A DNA stretch of 64,000 nucleotides, taken from positions 292,505 through 356,504 of the forward strand of contig NZ_JAAVUR010000007.1 in assembly GCF_018449545.1 (NCBI RefSeq). The letters are read 5' to 3'. Of the stretch, positions 1 to 9,600 are shown piece after piece; the stretch's first letter is position 1; every line of letters begins with the position of its first letter. The DNA comes from Granulicella sp. dw_53. GTDB lineage: Bacteria > Acidobacteriota > Terriglobia > Terriglobales > Acidobacteriaceae. The translations under genes were made by a program, and so were the position numbers. Below the pieces are notes generated by a model. That model saw only the letters and a list, made by a program, of their open reading frames with translations, searched no databases and was not told the DNA's origin.

Positions 1-192
1 GCCGTTGTTAGCGTGCCGGTTGGCGATGCCAAAGAGCAGGTAAAACATCACGGGAAATCCGGTGATGGCGAGCGAGAAGGATCTGGCCCGCAGCAGCTTA
101 AGGAACTCGTACTTGGTCTCCTTGGCGAAGATGCGCGCAGTATGCGCGATGCCGGTGGATGAGACAGGATGGGCAATGGCGGTGGTCGACAT
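1..192 (-). CDS. ABC-2 type transporter permease, N-terminal fragment
   Basis: Only the first 64 codons are inside the window; the gene continues past base 1. It starts at an ATG at 192, shortly downstream of the stop of the ATPase gene on the same strand. The visible protein has a hydrophilic N-terminus, the segment ETKYEFLKLLRARSFSL, and then a hydrophobic stretch (FPVMFYLLFGIA) like the first membrane helix of ABC-2 export permeases. That layout and the adjacent ABC ATPase point to the membrane subunit of the same exporter. The substrate cannot be told. Family assignment rests on a short fragment plus context. Confidence 0.75.
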   Translation of the reverse strand, partial: MSTTAIAHPVSSTGIAHTARIFAKETKYEFLKLLRARSFSLAITGFPVMFYLLFGIANRHANNG

Positions 193-218
193 GATGTACT
201 CCTGGCGATGTTGGAGGC

Positions 219-1160
219 TTACTTAGCAGAGGTGAGTTCGAGAAAGGCGTCTTCGAGAGCCGGACTGGTGATCTCCAGGCCGCTGAGAGCTTCGTCACGC
301 AGCAGCATCTCGCGGACGACGCTCTCTGCATTTGTAGCAGTAACGGTCACATGCTCGCCAGAGTGCTCGACCGCTGTGACGCCGGACAGTGAGCGGAGCC
401 AGTCGATAGAGAGCGTCGTGCGGCAGCGTATCTTGCGTCCAGCAGTCTGACTCTTGATCTCCGAGGGCGTCCCCTCGCTTACAATGCGGCCCTTGTCGAT
501 GACCACGATGCGATGTGCGAGCGCGTCGGCCTCTTCCAGGTAATGCGTCGTCAGCAGAACGGTCTTACCCCGCGCCGCAAGCGAACGGATCTGTTGCCAT
601 AAGCTCCGCCGCGCTTCGATGTCCATGCCGACGGTAGGTTCATCCAGGAACAGCAGGTCCGGATCACCACACAGCGCAAGCCCAAAGAGGACGCGCTGCT
701 TCTGCCCTCCACTAAGCTGGCTGAAGAGCCGATTCTCTATCCCCTGCAACTGCGCGATTCGGACGACCTCCTCGAAGGCCAACGGCCGCGGGTAGTAGCT
801 GCGGAAGAGGTCGATGTGTTCGCGCACGCGCAGCGTCTCTGGAATGCGGGCGACCTGAAGCATCGCTCCCACGCGCGTCCGTGTGGCAGGATCGCGAGGA
901 TCGCCGCCAAAGATGTGCACGCTGCCGCTCGAGGGAGAGGCGAGACCAAGCATCAGGCGGACGGCGGTCGACTTACCCGCGCCGTTCGGCCCAAGCAACG
1001 CGACGACCTCGCCAGGATGAAGCGAGAGGCTCAAGCCATCCAGCGCGGTTGTGGCTTTGTATCGCTTGGTGATGTTGTCCAGGCTCGCGATGGCTGCCGG
1101 CGCGGGCACTGTTGGAATACGTGCTGCATAACTCTCTTGTAAGACCGCTGTAGCTTGCAT
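219..1160 (-). CDS. ABC transporter ATP-binding protein (ABC-2 export type)
   Basis: This ATPase powers the membrane exporter whose permease begins just downstream. Counted from the ATG at 1160 it has 313 residues, with Walker A GPNGAGKST near 57-65, the ABC signature LSGGQKQR near 149, Walker B LLFLDEP near 169 and a switch histidine in LLTTHYLEEAD. The C-terminal 80 residues follow the DrrA/CcmA-type pattern of drug or lipid exporters. The reading frame is open further up to 1223, but the ATG at 1160 is preceded by GGGAG at good spacing and matches the usual family N-terminus more closely. It probably forms an operon with the permease. The substrate is unknown. Confidence 0.9.
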   Translation of the reverse strand: MQATAVLQESYAARIPTVPAPAAIASLDNITKRYKATTALDGLSLSLHPGEVVALLGPNGAGKSTAVRLMLGLASPSSGSVHIFGGDPRDPATRTRVGAMLQVARIPETLRVREHIDLFRSYYPRPLAFEEVVRIAQLQGIENRLFSQLSGGQKQRVLFGLALCGDPDLLFLDEPTVGMDIEARRSLWQQIRSLAARGKTVLLTTHYLEEADALAHRIVVIDKGRIVSEGTPSEIKSQTAGRKIRCRTTLSIDWLRSLSGVTAVEHSGEHVTVTATNAESVVREMLLRDEALSGLEITSPALEDAFLELTSAK

Positions 1161-1264
1161 GGCGTCTCCCTCGGGTGCAGGACTGTCACTCTGACAAGAC
1201 CAAGGATGCCCCAGGCCGCGCATCGCCAGTAGTGCGGAACGTCAGCAAAGCGAGGTGACAGATG

Positions 1265-2158
1265 TCATGTTCCGGAGCGGATTGCAGAGGCTTGAAACAT
1301 CGCGATCACCCGCTCCGGGGAGTGGCCACGCTCTCGCAGCGTGCGAAGGGCTAGAGCGTCGTGGCGCTTGGCCAGGCGGTTCCCCTCGGAGTCGACCAGC
1401 AAAGGAGTGTGGAAGTACTCGGGCGACGTAAGACCGAGGGCACGTTGCAGCAACATCTGCCGCGCCGTCGATTTGAGCAGGTCGCGGCCCCGGACGACCT
1501 CGGTGATGCCCATGGCCGCGTCGTCGACCACACAGGCAAGCTGATAGCTGGGGACGCCGTCCTTGCGCCAGATAAGAAAGTCGCCGAAGTCGATTCCAGC
1601 CGTGAAGGCGCGTGGACCCAGGTTGCGGTCGGTGAAGCGAAGGACCGCTCCGTCTGGCACGCGGAAGCGGTAGTTGGTATTGGGCTGAAAGGCCGGCTCA
1701 AGATGCTGTTCACGCAATGCCGGTCTGCAGATGTTGGGATAGACGCGCTCATCGTCCGGCTCCTGCGCAGCGTGGTCGTCATGCGGCGCATGAGCCATGC
1801 GGGCAAGGTCCTGACGGCTGCAACGGCAAGGGTAGCTATGTCCTGCAAGGAGCAGTCGATCGAGCGCTTCGCGGTAAAGAGCAAGACGCTCCGACTGCGA
1901 GACCATGGGCGGAGTCCAAACGATGCAGAGCCATGCAAGATCTTCCAGCATGGCCTCTACGAAGCCAGCACGCGAGCGATGCGGGTCCAGGTCTTCATTG
2001 CGAAGCAGGAGCTTACCCTCCGCCTCCTGTGCTCGTTGGTGCGCTGTCCAGAAGGTGGCGGCGTGGCCGAGATGGAGCAGGCCCGTAGGAGACGGCGCTA
2101 TGCGACCGATGTAGCGGGCCGCTCCCTGACGATAAGAGGTTGGAATCAAATTGGACAT
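1265..2158 (-). CDS. gluQ: glutamyl-Q tRNA(Asp) synthetase
   Basis: A 297-residue truncated paralogue of glutamyl-tRNA synthetase. The family glutamylates the queuosine base at position 34 of tRNA(Asp), not the 3' end. Visible features are the HIGH-like region RIAPSPTGLLHLGH (residues 19-32), a zinc site formed by C111, C113, Y140 and C144, and a KMSKS-like RLAKR near 261. It lacks the C-terminal anticodon-binding domain of full GluRS, and this length is normal for GluQRS (YadB). It sits behind the ABC genes on the same strand with a gap of about 100 bases and no obvious functional link. A full GluRS is ruled out by length. Confidence 0.93.
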   Translation of the reverse strand: MSNLIPTSYRQGAARYIGRIAPSPTGLLHLGHAATFWTAHQRAQEAEGKLLLRNEDLDPHRSRAGFVEAMLEDLAWLCIVWTPPMVSQSERLALYREALDRLLLAGHSYPCRCSRQDLARMAHAPHDDHAAQEPDDERVYPNICRPALREQHLEPAFQPNTNYRFRVPDGAVLRFTDRNLGPRAFTAGIDFGDFLIWRKDGVPSYQLACVVDDAAMGITEVVRGRDLLKSTARQMLLQRALGLTSPEYFHTPLLVDSEGNRLAKRHDALALRTLRERGHSPERVIAMFQASAIRSGT

Positions 2159-2198
2159 GATTCGTTACAAATTGTCGAAGAGGCGATGAAGGTAAGCT

Positions 2199-2606
2199 CT
2201 ATCTCACCATAAACTCGGGATCCACAGGCACCTGAAGGGCATTGACCAGAGCGTTGGTCTCCGCTGCCATGCCCACCACTGCAAGGAACTCAGCGTGCTG
2301 CTGATCCGTAAGACCCTTGGCGCGCGCCGCCGCAGTATGGGAGTGCACGCAGTAGCTGCAGCTATTGATCGTGGACACCGCGATATAGATCAGCTCCTTG
2401 GTCAGCGAATCGAGCTCGCCCGGCGCGACCATGACCTCCTTGATGCTGGACCAGGTTCTCTCCAGAAGCGCCGGTTGATTGGCAAGCGCGCGCCAGAAGT
2501 TATTTACGAAATCAGATTTGCGGGTAGCCCGTATGTCGTCGAAGACTGCCTTAACGCGTGGATCGGAGGAGACCTGCTCATCCGTCCAAAGTTTTACGGT
2601 GGACAT
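2199..2606 (-). CDS. AhpD-like carboxymuconolactone decarboxylase family protein
   Basis: A 135-residue helical protein of the CMD/AhpD family. The redox motif CSYCVHSH places the CxxC cysteines at residues 83 and 86 and the conserved histidine at 90, the CxxCxxxH arrangement of AhpD-type peroxidase partners. Such proteins act as thiol-dependent peroxidase or reductase adaptors in the cytoplasm; no peroxiredoxin lies next to it here, so the partner is unknown. The start ATG at 2606 has a GGAAAGG-type ribosome site. A decarboxylase role is less likely because the CxxC pair is complete. Confidence 0.85.
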   Translation of the reverse strand: MSTVKLWTDEQVSSDPRVKAVFDDIRATRKSDFVNNFWRALANQPALLERTWSSIKEVMVAPGELDSLTKELIYIAVSTINSCSYCVHSHTAAARAKGLTDQQHAEFLAVVGMAAETNALVNALQVPVDPEFMVR

Positions 2607-2714
2607 TGCGAATACCTTTCCTTCGTTCTGCGAACAGCAGCGTTGAAGCCGCTGTCTTCAAGTTAAGGAATACGTGTCGATAGATCAAATCAGATCGAAC
2701 CGCGGACGGCGAGC

Positions 2715-4034
2715 TTACATATAGTCGACGCCATACTGCACCGGGATCTGCGTGAACGCGATTCGCGTAGGCGCGGACTCGCGGGCAGGCAGCATCCCGG
2801 CAAAGTGCAGGGTCGTATGGCCATACTTCAGGTTGAGCTTATCCATCGTGGCGGAGAGGCCGGCGCGATTGTTCGGATCGGCGAAGAGCTCCGCCTGGTA
2901 CTCGCTCTCGGGGATCAGATTCCGCAGCGTGACGCCCACAAAGAAGGGCTTCTGGAAGTCCGGTCCCTGCGGGCGTTCGCTCCACAGGCTGCGCAGAACC
3001 TCCAGCAGGGTGAGGGTATCCTGACAATCCCTGAAGCGCGCCTCCATCGCCCAGCCCGATTGCTTGATCCCGGAGAAGTGCTTCTTCGACTTCATGCGTT
3101 CGGACTGCTCCTTCGTGAGCTGATACCGAATCGTAACCGCCAGCGAGCCGGTGTAGAACTTCTCCATCCGCAGCCGCATCGCCGCCTTATGCAGCAGTTT
3201 GTGCGCCACCGCCCATGAGCCCTCCGCCGAGCGATGTTCGGGCGCAAGAACATGCGAGTGGCCGAGCGACTTCTGCACGTCCGATGCGACCGGCGCACCG
3301 TCGTCGCCAGACTCCGCACCACGCAGCCAGTGGTACAAACGGTCCCCCCAGACCGAGTCCCAAAGCTTGTGCATCCCCTCGCGGTCCAGCGCGAGCAGTT
3401 GTTCCATCGTAGTAATGCCCTTGGCATTCAAACGAATCTCGGTCTTCGCCCCGACGCCCGGCAGGTCGCGCAGATCGATATGCGAGATGGCGCGGGGAAG
3501 CTGCGATGGCAGCAGCCCAATCAACCCATCGGGCTTCTGCATATCGCTGGCGATCTTGGCGAGGTAGCGGTTAGGCGCCATGCCGATGGAGCAGCGCAGT
3601 GCCTCGCCCACCCGCGTGTAGATGGACTGCTTGATCTCCAGCGCAATCTTTCTGGCCCGGGGCGGCTCCCGCTCGCGCCCCATCAGTTGGCAGACCATCT
3701 CGTCGATCGATGGAGTATGGGCGACGGGGCAGATCAGTTCGACGGCCTCGGCGATGGCGTGCGAGTACTTGGCGTACTCGGTGTGGTTTCCCTCGATGAG
3801 GATGATCCCAGGGCAGAGCCTCTTCGCCTCGCCCACCTGCGTGCCGGTCTTGATGCCCAGAGCCTTGGCCTCATAGCTGGCTGCGATGCAGCACGTCGTG
3901 TCCGCCATGGTCGGCACAACGGCCAGCGGCTTGCCGCGAAACTCCGGATGAAGTTGCTGCTCCACCGACGCGAAGAAGCTGTTCAGATCGATATGGAGAA
4001 AGCCGAACCGGTCGGGTTGAGGATGGGAGTCCAT
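2715..4034 (-). CDS. Y-family DNA polymerase (Pol IV/UmuC-like)
   Basis: A 439-residue translesion polymerase of the DinB/UmuC superfamily. The first catalytic carboxylate is in HIDLNSFFASVEQ (D16, followed by the steric-gate aromatics), and the second acidic pair is SIDEM at D111-E112. A helix-hairpin-helix segment (DLPGVGAKTEIRLNAKGI) and a C-terminal little-finger domain follow. The catalytic loop reads SIDEM, not the SLDE/SIDE-A form usual in E. coli Pol IV, and the protein is longer than the usual 350 residues, so I leave the symbol empty. No imuA/imuB partners are adjacent. A TATAAT-like box lies upstream at 4052-4057. Confidence 0.88.
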   Translation of the reverse strand: MDSHPQPDRFGFLHIDLNSFFASVEQQLHPEFRGKPLAVVPTMADTTCCIAASYEAKALGIKTGTQVGEAKRLCPGIILIEGNHTEYAKYSHAIAEAVELICPVAHTPSIDEMVCQLMGREREPPRARKIALEIKQSIYTRVGEALRCSIGMAPNRYLAKIASDMQKPDGLIGLLPSQLPRAISHIDLRDLPGVGAKTEIRLNAKGITTMEQLLALDREGMHKLWDSVWGDRLYHWLRGAESGDDGAPVASDVQKSLGHSHVLAPEHRSAEGSWAVAHKLLHKAAMRLRMEKFYTGSLAVTIRYQLTKEQSERMKSKKHFSGIKQSGWAMEARFRDCQDTLTLLEVLRSLWSERPQGPDFQKPFFVGVTLRNLIPESEYQAELFADPNNRAGLSATMDKLNLKYGHTTLHFAGMLPARESAPTRIAFTQIPVQYGVDYM

Positions 4035-4051
4035 ACGGTTTGCCTGCCGCG

Positions 4052-4057
4052 ATTATA
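4052..4057 (-). promoter_or_regulatory. candidate -10 box of the Y-family polymerase gene
   Basis: On the minus strand the sequence reads TATAAT 17 bases before the ATG at 4034, with a short AGG-type ribosome site between. No good -35 hexamer is visible at 17-base spacing, and I see no recognised SOS box. Confidence 0.35.
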
Positions 4058-4123
4058 TTCGCTCTTTGTTTGCCTGCGTAGATTCCGGTCTTTATCCAGG
4101 AGATAGCCTGCGGGCGCCATTGG

Positions 4124-4129
4124 TAAAAT
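4124..4129 (+). promoter_or_regulatory. candidate -10 box, leaderless carboxylase gene
   Basis: TAAAAT lies only 9 bases before the ATG at 4139, and no Shine-Dalgarno sequence is present. If this is the -10 element, transcription would begin at or beside the start codon and the mRNA would be leaderless. The -35 region is weak. Confidence 0.35.
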
Positions 4130-4138
4130 CGCTGTCTT

Positions 4139-5815
4139 ATGGTGTTTCCCAAGATATCCGAAGCCGCTGGACCGAAAGCCCTTAGCGCAACCTCGCACTC
4201 CCGTCAGCTCGCGGAGCTCGCAGCACGGCACGCCGTCGCCGAGGAGGGCGGTGGCGAAGAACGGCGCGCCCGTGAGCGAACCGCCGGTAAACTCTCCGCT
4301 CGCGAACGCATCGATCTGCTGCTCGACGAAGGCACGTTTGAGGAGACAGATAAGTTTGTAACACATCGCGCTACAGACTTCGGCATGGACGCGCAGCGCG
4401 TGCCCGGCGACGGCTTCATCACCGGCTACGGCCGCGTGCAGGGCCGCGTCGTCTTCTGCTTCGCGCAGGACTTCACCGTCTTCGGCGGCTCGCTCTCCGA
4501 GGCCAACGCCGCGAAGATCGTCAAGATCATGGATATGGCCATGCGCGTCGGCGCACCCATCGTCGGCCTGAACGACTCCGGCGGGGCTCGCATCCAGGAG
4601 GGCGTGGTCTCCCTCGCGGGCTATACCGACATCTTCCTCCGCAACACCCTGGCCAGCGGCGTCGTTCCGCAGATCTCGGCGATCCTTGGACCATGTGCGG
4701 GCGGAGCCGTCTACTCGCCTGCGATCACCGACTTCACCCTGATGACCGAGAAGACCAGCTACATGTTCGTCACCGGCCCCGACGTCATCAAGACCGTCAC
4801 GCACGAGGACGTCACCAAGGACGAGCTAGGCGGCGCAGCGACGCACAACGAGATCTCCGGCGTCGCTCACTTCATGGCGCACGACGATCAGGAGTGCCTC
4901 GCCATGGTCCGCGAGCTGCTCAGCTTCCTACCCTCGAACAACCTCGACGATCCGCCGCGCCGCCCTACGCAAGACGACCCAGCCCGCGCCGATCTCTCCC
5001 TCGACACCATCATCCCCATCGAGAGCAATCGGCCCTACGACATGGTCGACGTCATCACCCGCATCGTCGATCAGGACGACACTGGCGCCGGCTACCTCTT
5101 CCAGGTGCAGGAAAACTTCGCCCGCAACATCGTCGTCGGCTTCGCCCGCATGGCCGGCCGCCCCGTCGGCATCGTCGCGAACCAGCCTGCCTTCCTGGCC
5201 GGTGTGCTGGACATCAACGCCAGCATCAAGGCCGCACGCTTCGTGCGCTTCTGCGATGCCTTCAACATTCCACTGATCACCTTCGAGGACGTCCCCGGCT
5301 TCATGCCCGGCATCCAGCAGGAGCACGGAGGCATCATCCGCCACGGCGCAAAGCTGCTCTACGCCTTCGCCGAAGCAACCGTGCCGAAGCTCACCGTCAT
5401 CACCCGCAAGGCCTACGGCGGAGCTTACTGCGTCATGAGCAGCAAGCACCTCCGCACCGACCTCAACCTCGCATGGCCCACCGCCGAGATCGCCGTGATG
5501 GGTCCGGAAGGCGCAGTCAACATCGTCTACAAGCGCGAACTGGAGACGACGCTTCGCCGCGCCGAAGCCATCATGCCCCAAGGCGTCTCTCTATCCGAAG
5601 AACAGAAGCTGGAGATACTCACCGAGGCCCGCGCAGAAAAGGTAGAAGAGTTCCGCGAGCGCTTCGCCAACCCCTACGTCGCCGCCGAGCGCGGGTACAT
5701 CGACGCCGTCATCCGCCCCAGCGAGACACGCCGGCGACTGAACTCCGCGCTCGACATGCTCGCCACCAAGCGCGAAAAGAACCCCGCCAAGAAACATGGC
5801 AATATTCCTTTGTAG
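4139..5815 (+). CDS. acyl-CoA carboxylase carboxyltransferase (beta) subunit
   Basis: A 558-residue carboxyltransferase of the PccB/MmdA family, which moves carboxyl from biotin to propionyl-CoA or a related acyl-CoA in the cytoplasm. Diagnostic stretches include [18 protein letters not shown], the oxyanion-hole region [22 protein letters not shown], and in the second half [15 protein letters not shown] with [10 protein letters not shown]. Length and both crotonase-fold halves are complete. The biotin carboxylase/biotin carrier partner is not next to it. The start has no ribosome site and may be leaderless. Propionyl-CoA is the most likely substrate, but acetyl-, methylcrotonyl- or other acyl-CoA cannot be excluded by eye. 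Confidence 0.92.
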   Translation: MVFPKISEAAGPKALSATSHSRQLAELAARHAVAEEGGGEERRARERTAGKLSARERIDLLLDEGTFEETDKFVTHRATDFGMDAQRVPGDGFITGYGRVQGRVVFCFAQDFTVFGGSLSEANAAKIVKIMDMAMRVGAPIVGLNDSGGARIQEGVVSLAGYTDIFLRNTLASGVVPQISAILGPCAGGAVYSPAITDFTLMTEKTSYMFVTGPDVIKTVTHEDVTKDELGGAATHNEISGVAHFMAHDDQECLAMVRELLSFLPSNNLDDPPRRPTQDDPARADLSLDTIIPIESNRPYDMVDVITRIVDQDDTGAGYLFQVQENFARNIVVGFARMAGRPVGIVANQPAFLAGVLDINASIKAARFVRFCDAFNIPLITFEDVPGFMPGIQQEHGGIIRHGAKLLYAFAEATVPKLTVITRKAYGGAYCVMSSKHLRTDLNLAWPTAEIAVMGPEGAVNIVYKRELETTLRRAEAIMPQGVSLSEEQKLEILTEARAEKVEEFRERFANPYVAAERGYIDAVIRPSETRRRLNSALDMLATKREKNPAKKHGNIPL

Positions 5816-5844
5816 TCCCCACAAAGAAAAGCTAAGGAGCAACA

Positions 5845-6204
5845 ATGCCAACGAAGATCATCAGCACCGCTACCGCCGAGCACTACAAATGGGGAGGCAC
5901 CTCCGGAACCGACTGCGACGGCTGGCACCTCGTCAGCACGCCGGATCTCAACGTCATCGAAGAAGTAATGCCTCCCGGCACAGCCGAGACGCGCCACTTC
6001 CATCGCCACTCCCATCAGTTCTTCTACGTGCTCTCCGGAGAGCTGACGCTCGAAGTAGAGCATCAAGACTTCGTACTCCACGCAGGCCAGGGCCTGGAGA
6101 TCACACCCGGCCAGGCCCACCAAGCCAGCAATCGAAGCGCAGGCGAGACCCGCATCCTCCTCACCAGCCAGCCTCCCAGCCAAGGCGACCGCTTCGACGC
6201 ATAA
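5845..6204 (+). CDS. cupin-domain protein
   Basis: A 119-residue single-domain cupin. The first metal motif is seen in ETRHFHRHSHQFFYVLSGE and the second in the stretch HAGQGLEITPGQAHQASN, the two conserved beta-barrel motifs. The protein begins with a tryptophan-rich segment (HYKWGG). It follows the carboxylase gene by about 30 bases with an AAGGAGC ribosome site and could be co-transcribed. Such small cupins range from isomerases to sensor domains; no substrate can be assigned. Confidence 0.8.
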   Translation: MPTKIISTATAEHYKWGGTSGTDCDGWHLVSTPDLNVIEEVMPPGTAETRHFHRHSHQFFYVLSGELTLEVEHQDFVLHAGQGLEITPGQAHQASNRSAGETRILLTSQPPSQGDRFDA

Positions 6205-6320
6205 CGCTGCGAGACGCCTCTTCCATCGAGAGACTCGGCACCCAGCCGAAGTAGAGAGCCGAGGGAATCAACCTTGCTCAAATAGGCAACATGCGGCGTC
6301 GCTGAGACATGTTCAGAAAA

Positions 6321-6367
6321 GATGGATATGTCCAAGTTTCCCAACTTGGGCATGTCCATCTTTTTTT
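6321..6367 (+). terminator. intrinsic terminator after the carboxylase-cupin genes
   Basis: Arms 6321-6338 and 6343-6360 pair over 18 positions with two G-T wobbles, enclose a 4-base loop and are followed by seven T residues. Confidence 0.9.
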
Positions 6368-6390
6368 GTTTCGCTCGCGACGAAAGTTTG

Positions 6391-6419
6391 TTGACCTTTC
6401 AGATTTTGCAGGATAGGGT
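6391..6419 (+). promoter_or_regulatory. candidate sigma-70-type promoter of the receptor gene
   Basis: TTGACC at 6391-6396 and TAGGGT at 6414-6419 are 17 bases apart and lie just after the terminator. The -35 is good and the -10 poor. It would give the receptor mRNA a leader of more than 200 bases. Confidence 0.35.
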
Positions 6420-6648
6420 CTTCCAATCAGTCAAAACTAACTCTACGGCAACGCTTCGTAGATCACCTTTTTAAGGTGCCGCAAACAGCTGCGCCCCCAG
6501 GGCGGCGTGCCTGTTTGCTTGTCCCAAGCTGTGCCTATCTCCCTCCGTCTTACCGGTCTAGCCCTGCGGGTGCACAGCGCACCACAGAAGAATAAGCATC
6601 ATCCACGGTTACTAATAGCCGTGGCGATATTTTTTCGAGAGGCCTCCA
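6420..6648 (+). other. long leader of the TonB receptor gene with two inverted repeats
   Basis: This gene-free stretch holds an inverted repeat GCAAACAG/CTGTTTGC (6481-6488 and 6511-6518) around a GC-rich core, and a small hairpin CCACGG/CCGTGG (6603-6608 and 6619-6624) just before the ribosome site. I do not recognise a known riboswitch family here; a cobalamin or other leader RNA is possible but unproven. Confidence 0.4.
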
Positions 6649-9600
6649 TTGATCAAAGTATTCTCCCGCGTCCTGCGCAACTTCGTGGCTGTTTTCAGCC
6701 TTCTCCTGCTTGGGTTTACCCTTCTGCCTTCAGCTTCCGCTCAAGAAACCACCGGTGCTATCCAGGGAACTGTATCGGATGCCAGCGGCGCCATCGTAGC
6801 GGGGGCCACCATCGAAGCCTCCAGCCCTGCTCTTCTCAAATCAATGGTGGTCACCTCCGACTCTCATGGCTTCTATCGTTTCAACGCTCTGCCACCCGGC
6901 ACGTATGGCCTGTCGGCAAGCGGTCTAGGCATGCAGTCCAGGCTCGCTGGTATCAGAATCAGCGCCGGTGATCTGCCCGTAATGAATATCCAGATGACCA
7001 CAGGCTCGAAAGAAGTAGTCATCGAAGTCAATGCAGCCGCGGCGATGATCGATCCGACACAAAGCAAGGTTGAGACCACCATCACAAACGAGGTCCTGCA
7101 ACTGATCCCCAAGGGACGCTCGTTCCAGTCGGTCATAGCGTTTGCCCCCGGTGCACGTCAGGAGCCCCTCCAGAGTGTTGCTCCTAACGCGACCGGCGCG
7201 GCCATCTCTCCGCTGGTTGCAGGCTCCAGAACCAATGGTTACCAGATCGATGGTTCCAGCGACGCCGAAAATGTCTACCTTTTCGAAGGTCTTAACATCA
7301 CAGGAATTGGCGGTGGCGGCTCTGGTACTGGTACTGGTGGAAGTGCGGGCTTCAACGTTCCGAACGAGTTTGTACAGGATGTTCAGGTAAAGAGTTCAAG
7401 CTTTGAGGCTGAGTTCGGTGGCGCCATGGGCGGCGTCATCAACGTGATCAGTCAACGCGGCCTGGATGCCTGGCATGGAAGTTTCTTCACCTACTACCGT
7501 TCCAGCGCGCTCAATGCGAATGATCAGTGTGCCTTCACCTACACTGCAAATTGCGGACTGCGTCTCGATCCCAATGTGCCTGCAAACTCCGGAGCCCGTA
7601 CAGATGGCGCAGCCCAGTTTTACATCGCCAAGCAGGATCATTACAAGGTCGTCGAACCAGGCTTCACCATCGGCGGACCGCTCATGACTCCAAAGGTGAG
7701 GCTGTTTGCCAGCTTTGTGCCTCAGTACTACCGGGCACGCCGCTCAGTGAACTTCACGAAGGTGAACCCGGGCCCTCGTGACTTCTACACCTCGCAAGAT
7801 ACCGATTACGGCTTTGCTCGTCTGGACTACTCACCCATCAGCAAGCTTCGCCTCTTCACCGCATGGGAAGATTCGTTCGCACGCAACACCGGGAATACGC
7901 TTCCCCAACCCGACAGCAAGATCGGACAGGTAAACGCCAGCGCAGGAACCGACCCAACCAGCTTTCGTGCAGACACTGGCCTTGTTAATCCAGCCTCGGT
8001 ATACCTCTTCGGTGGGGATTACACCGTCAATTCGCGCATCCTTGTCTCCGCGCGTTATGGCTACACCTACGCCAACTCCGGCGACCGCGGCAAACCCACC
8101 GGCATTCAGTATCTCTACCAGACGAGCGCTGTCGCCGATACACCCGGTGCGTTCGGATCTGAAACACTGCAACCGGATCCAACCCGTCCGGGTCATGGAA
8201 TCACCTTTTCGGCAGCAGGCGTCCCATCTACTTTCTTGCAATCGATTACGACCTCAAACATTCAGAGCAATCTGCAGAATATCTACAACAAGTTTTCGCG
8301 CAAGCAGTTCAACGTCGACGTCTCGTACCTCAAGACGGGATTTTTAGGGACACACAACTTCAAAGGCGGTTACTCAACCACTCGGATCGTGAATGATGTA
8401 CTGAGCGGTTACAACACTGCGCAGGTTCAATTGTTCTATGCTGCAGACTATCCAGTAGGGACGAGCGCAACGGCCTGCGACGCCGTAATCGCTGCAAACG
8501 TCGCCAAATATGGGGCCGCGGGGAACCACTGCCGTGGAAACTACGGCTACTTCATCGTGAACGACGGTGTTGAGAACGCCGGCACCGCTCGAGGTAGCAA
8601 CTCTGGGTTTTACTTTCAGGATGGATGGCAGATCGGTCATACAGGCCTGACAATCAATGCGGGTGTTCGTTTCGACACGGAATATCTGCCTCCCTATAAC
8701 CCTGGTGCATCGAGCATCAGCTTTGGCTACGGCGACAAGATCGCGCCTCGGCTTGGAGGTGCTTACGACGTCCTTCACAACGGTAAGCTGAAGGTCTTCG
8801 CCAGTTACGGACAGTTCTACGACATCATCAAGTACTCTCTCCCCTCCGGTTCATTCGGTGGACAATACTGGCACCAGTGCGCGTACGCCTGGGACGACTA
8901 TGACTACAACAAGATCCTGCCCACCTCACCCAATAAGCACGGTTGCCCTACCACTGGCGCGGCACCCGGAGTCGGCGTGGGAACATTCATCGAGAACCTC
9001 GATCTGCGAAAGAACGTAATCGATACGCAGGATCCGGGCGTCGATCCAAATGTAAAACCGATGAAGCAGCACGAAGTCGTCGGAGGAGCGGAATGGGCTA
9101 TTACTCCTACCTTATCCTTGACGACTCGCTATGCTCGCAAACGTCTCGACAACACGGTTGAGGACATCGGAGCCAGCGACTCACTTGGCTTTTACATTGG
9201 AAATCCTGGACCTGGTTATGGCGACCTATTGCATCGGACTCTCTTTGGGAGCGGATTGACTGCTCCCATCTGCCCAAGCTGCCCCATCCAGCCCAAGGCA
9301 AGCCGCGACTACGATGGCGTCGAATTCACACTCAATAAGACCATCGCCAATAAATGGTTCATCAGCGCCTTCTACACCTACAGCAGACTTAGGGGCAACT
9401 ATCCCGGTCTGACCAGCACCAATATCTCCGATGGGAGCGGAGGGCGTCAGAGCCCGAACAACAACCGCTCGTTCGATCAACCTCAAATGCAGTTCACCTC
9501 GCACGGTGTCCCATTCGGTGGTCCTCTGCCCACCGATCGCCCCAACACCTTTCAGGCCTTTGGTTCGTACCGGCAGAAGTGGTTTCACGGAGAGACTTCT

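Noticed and set aside
1265..2158. Full-length glutamyl-tRNA synthetase
   Set aside because: The anticodon-binding domain is missing and the zinc-site pattern and length fit GluQRS.
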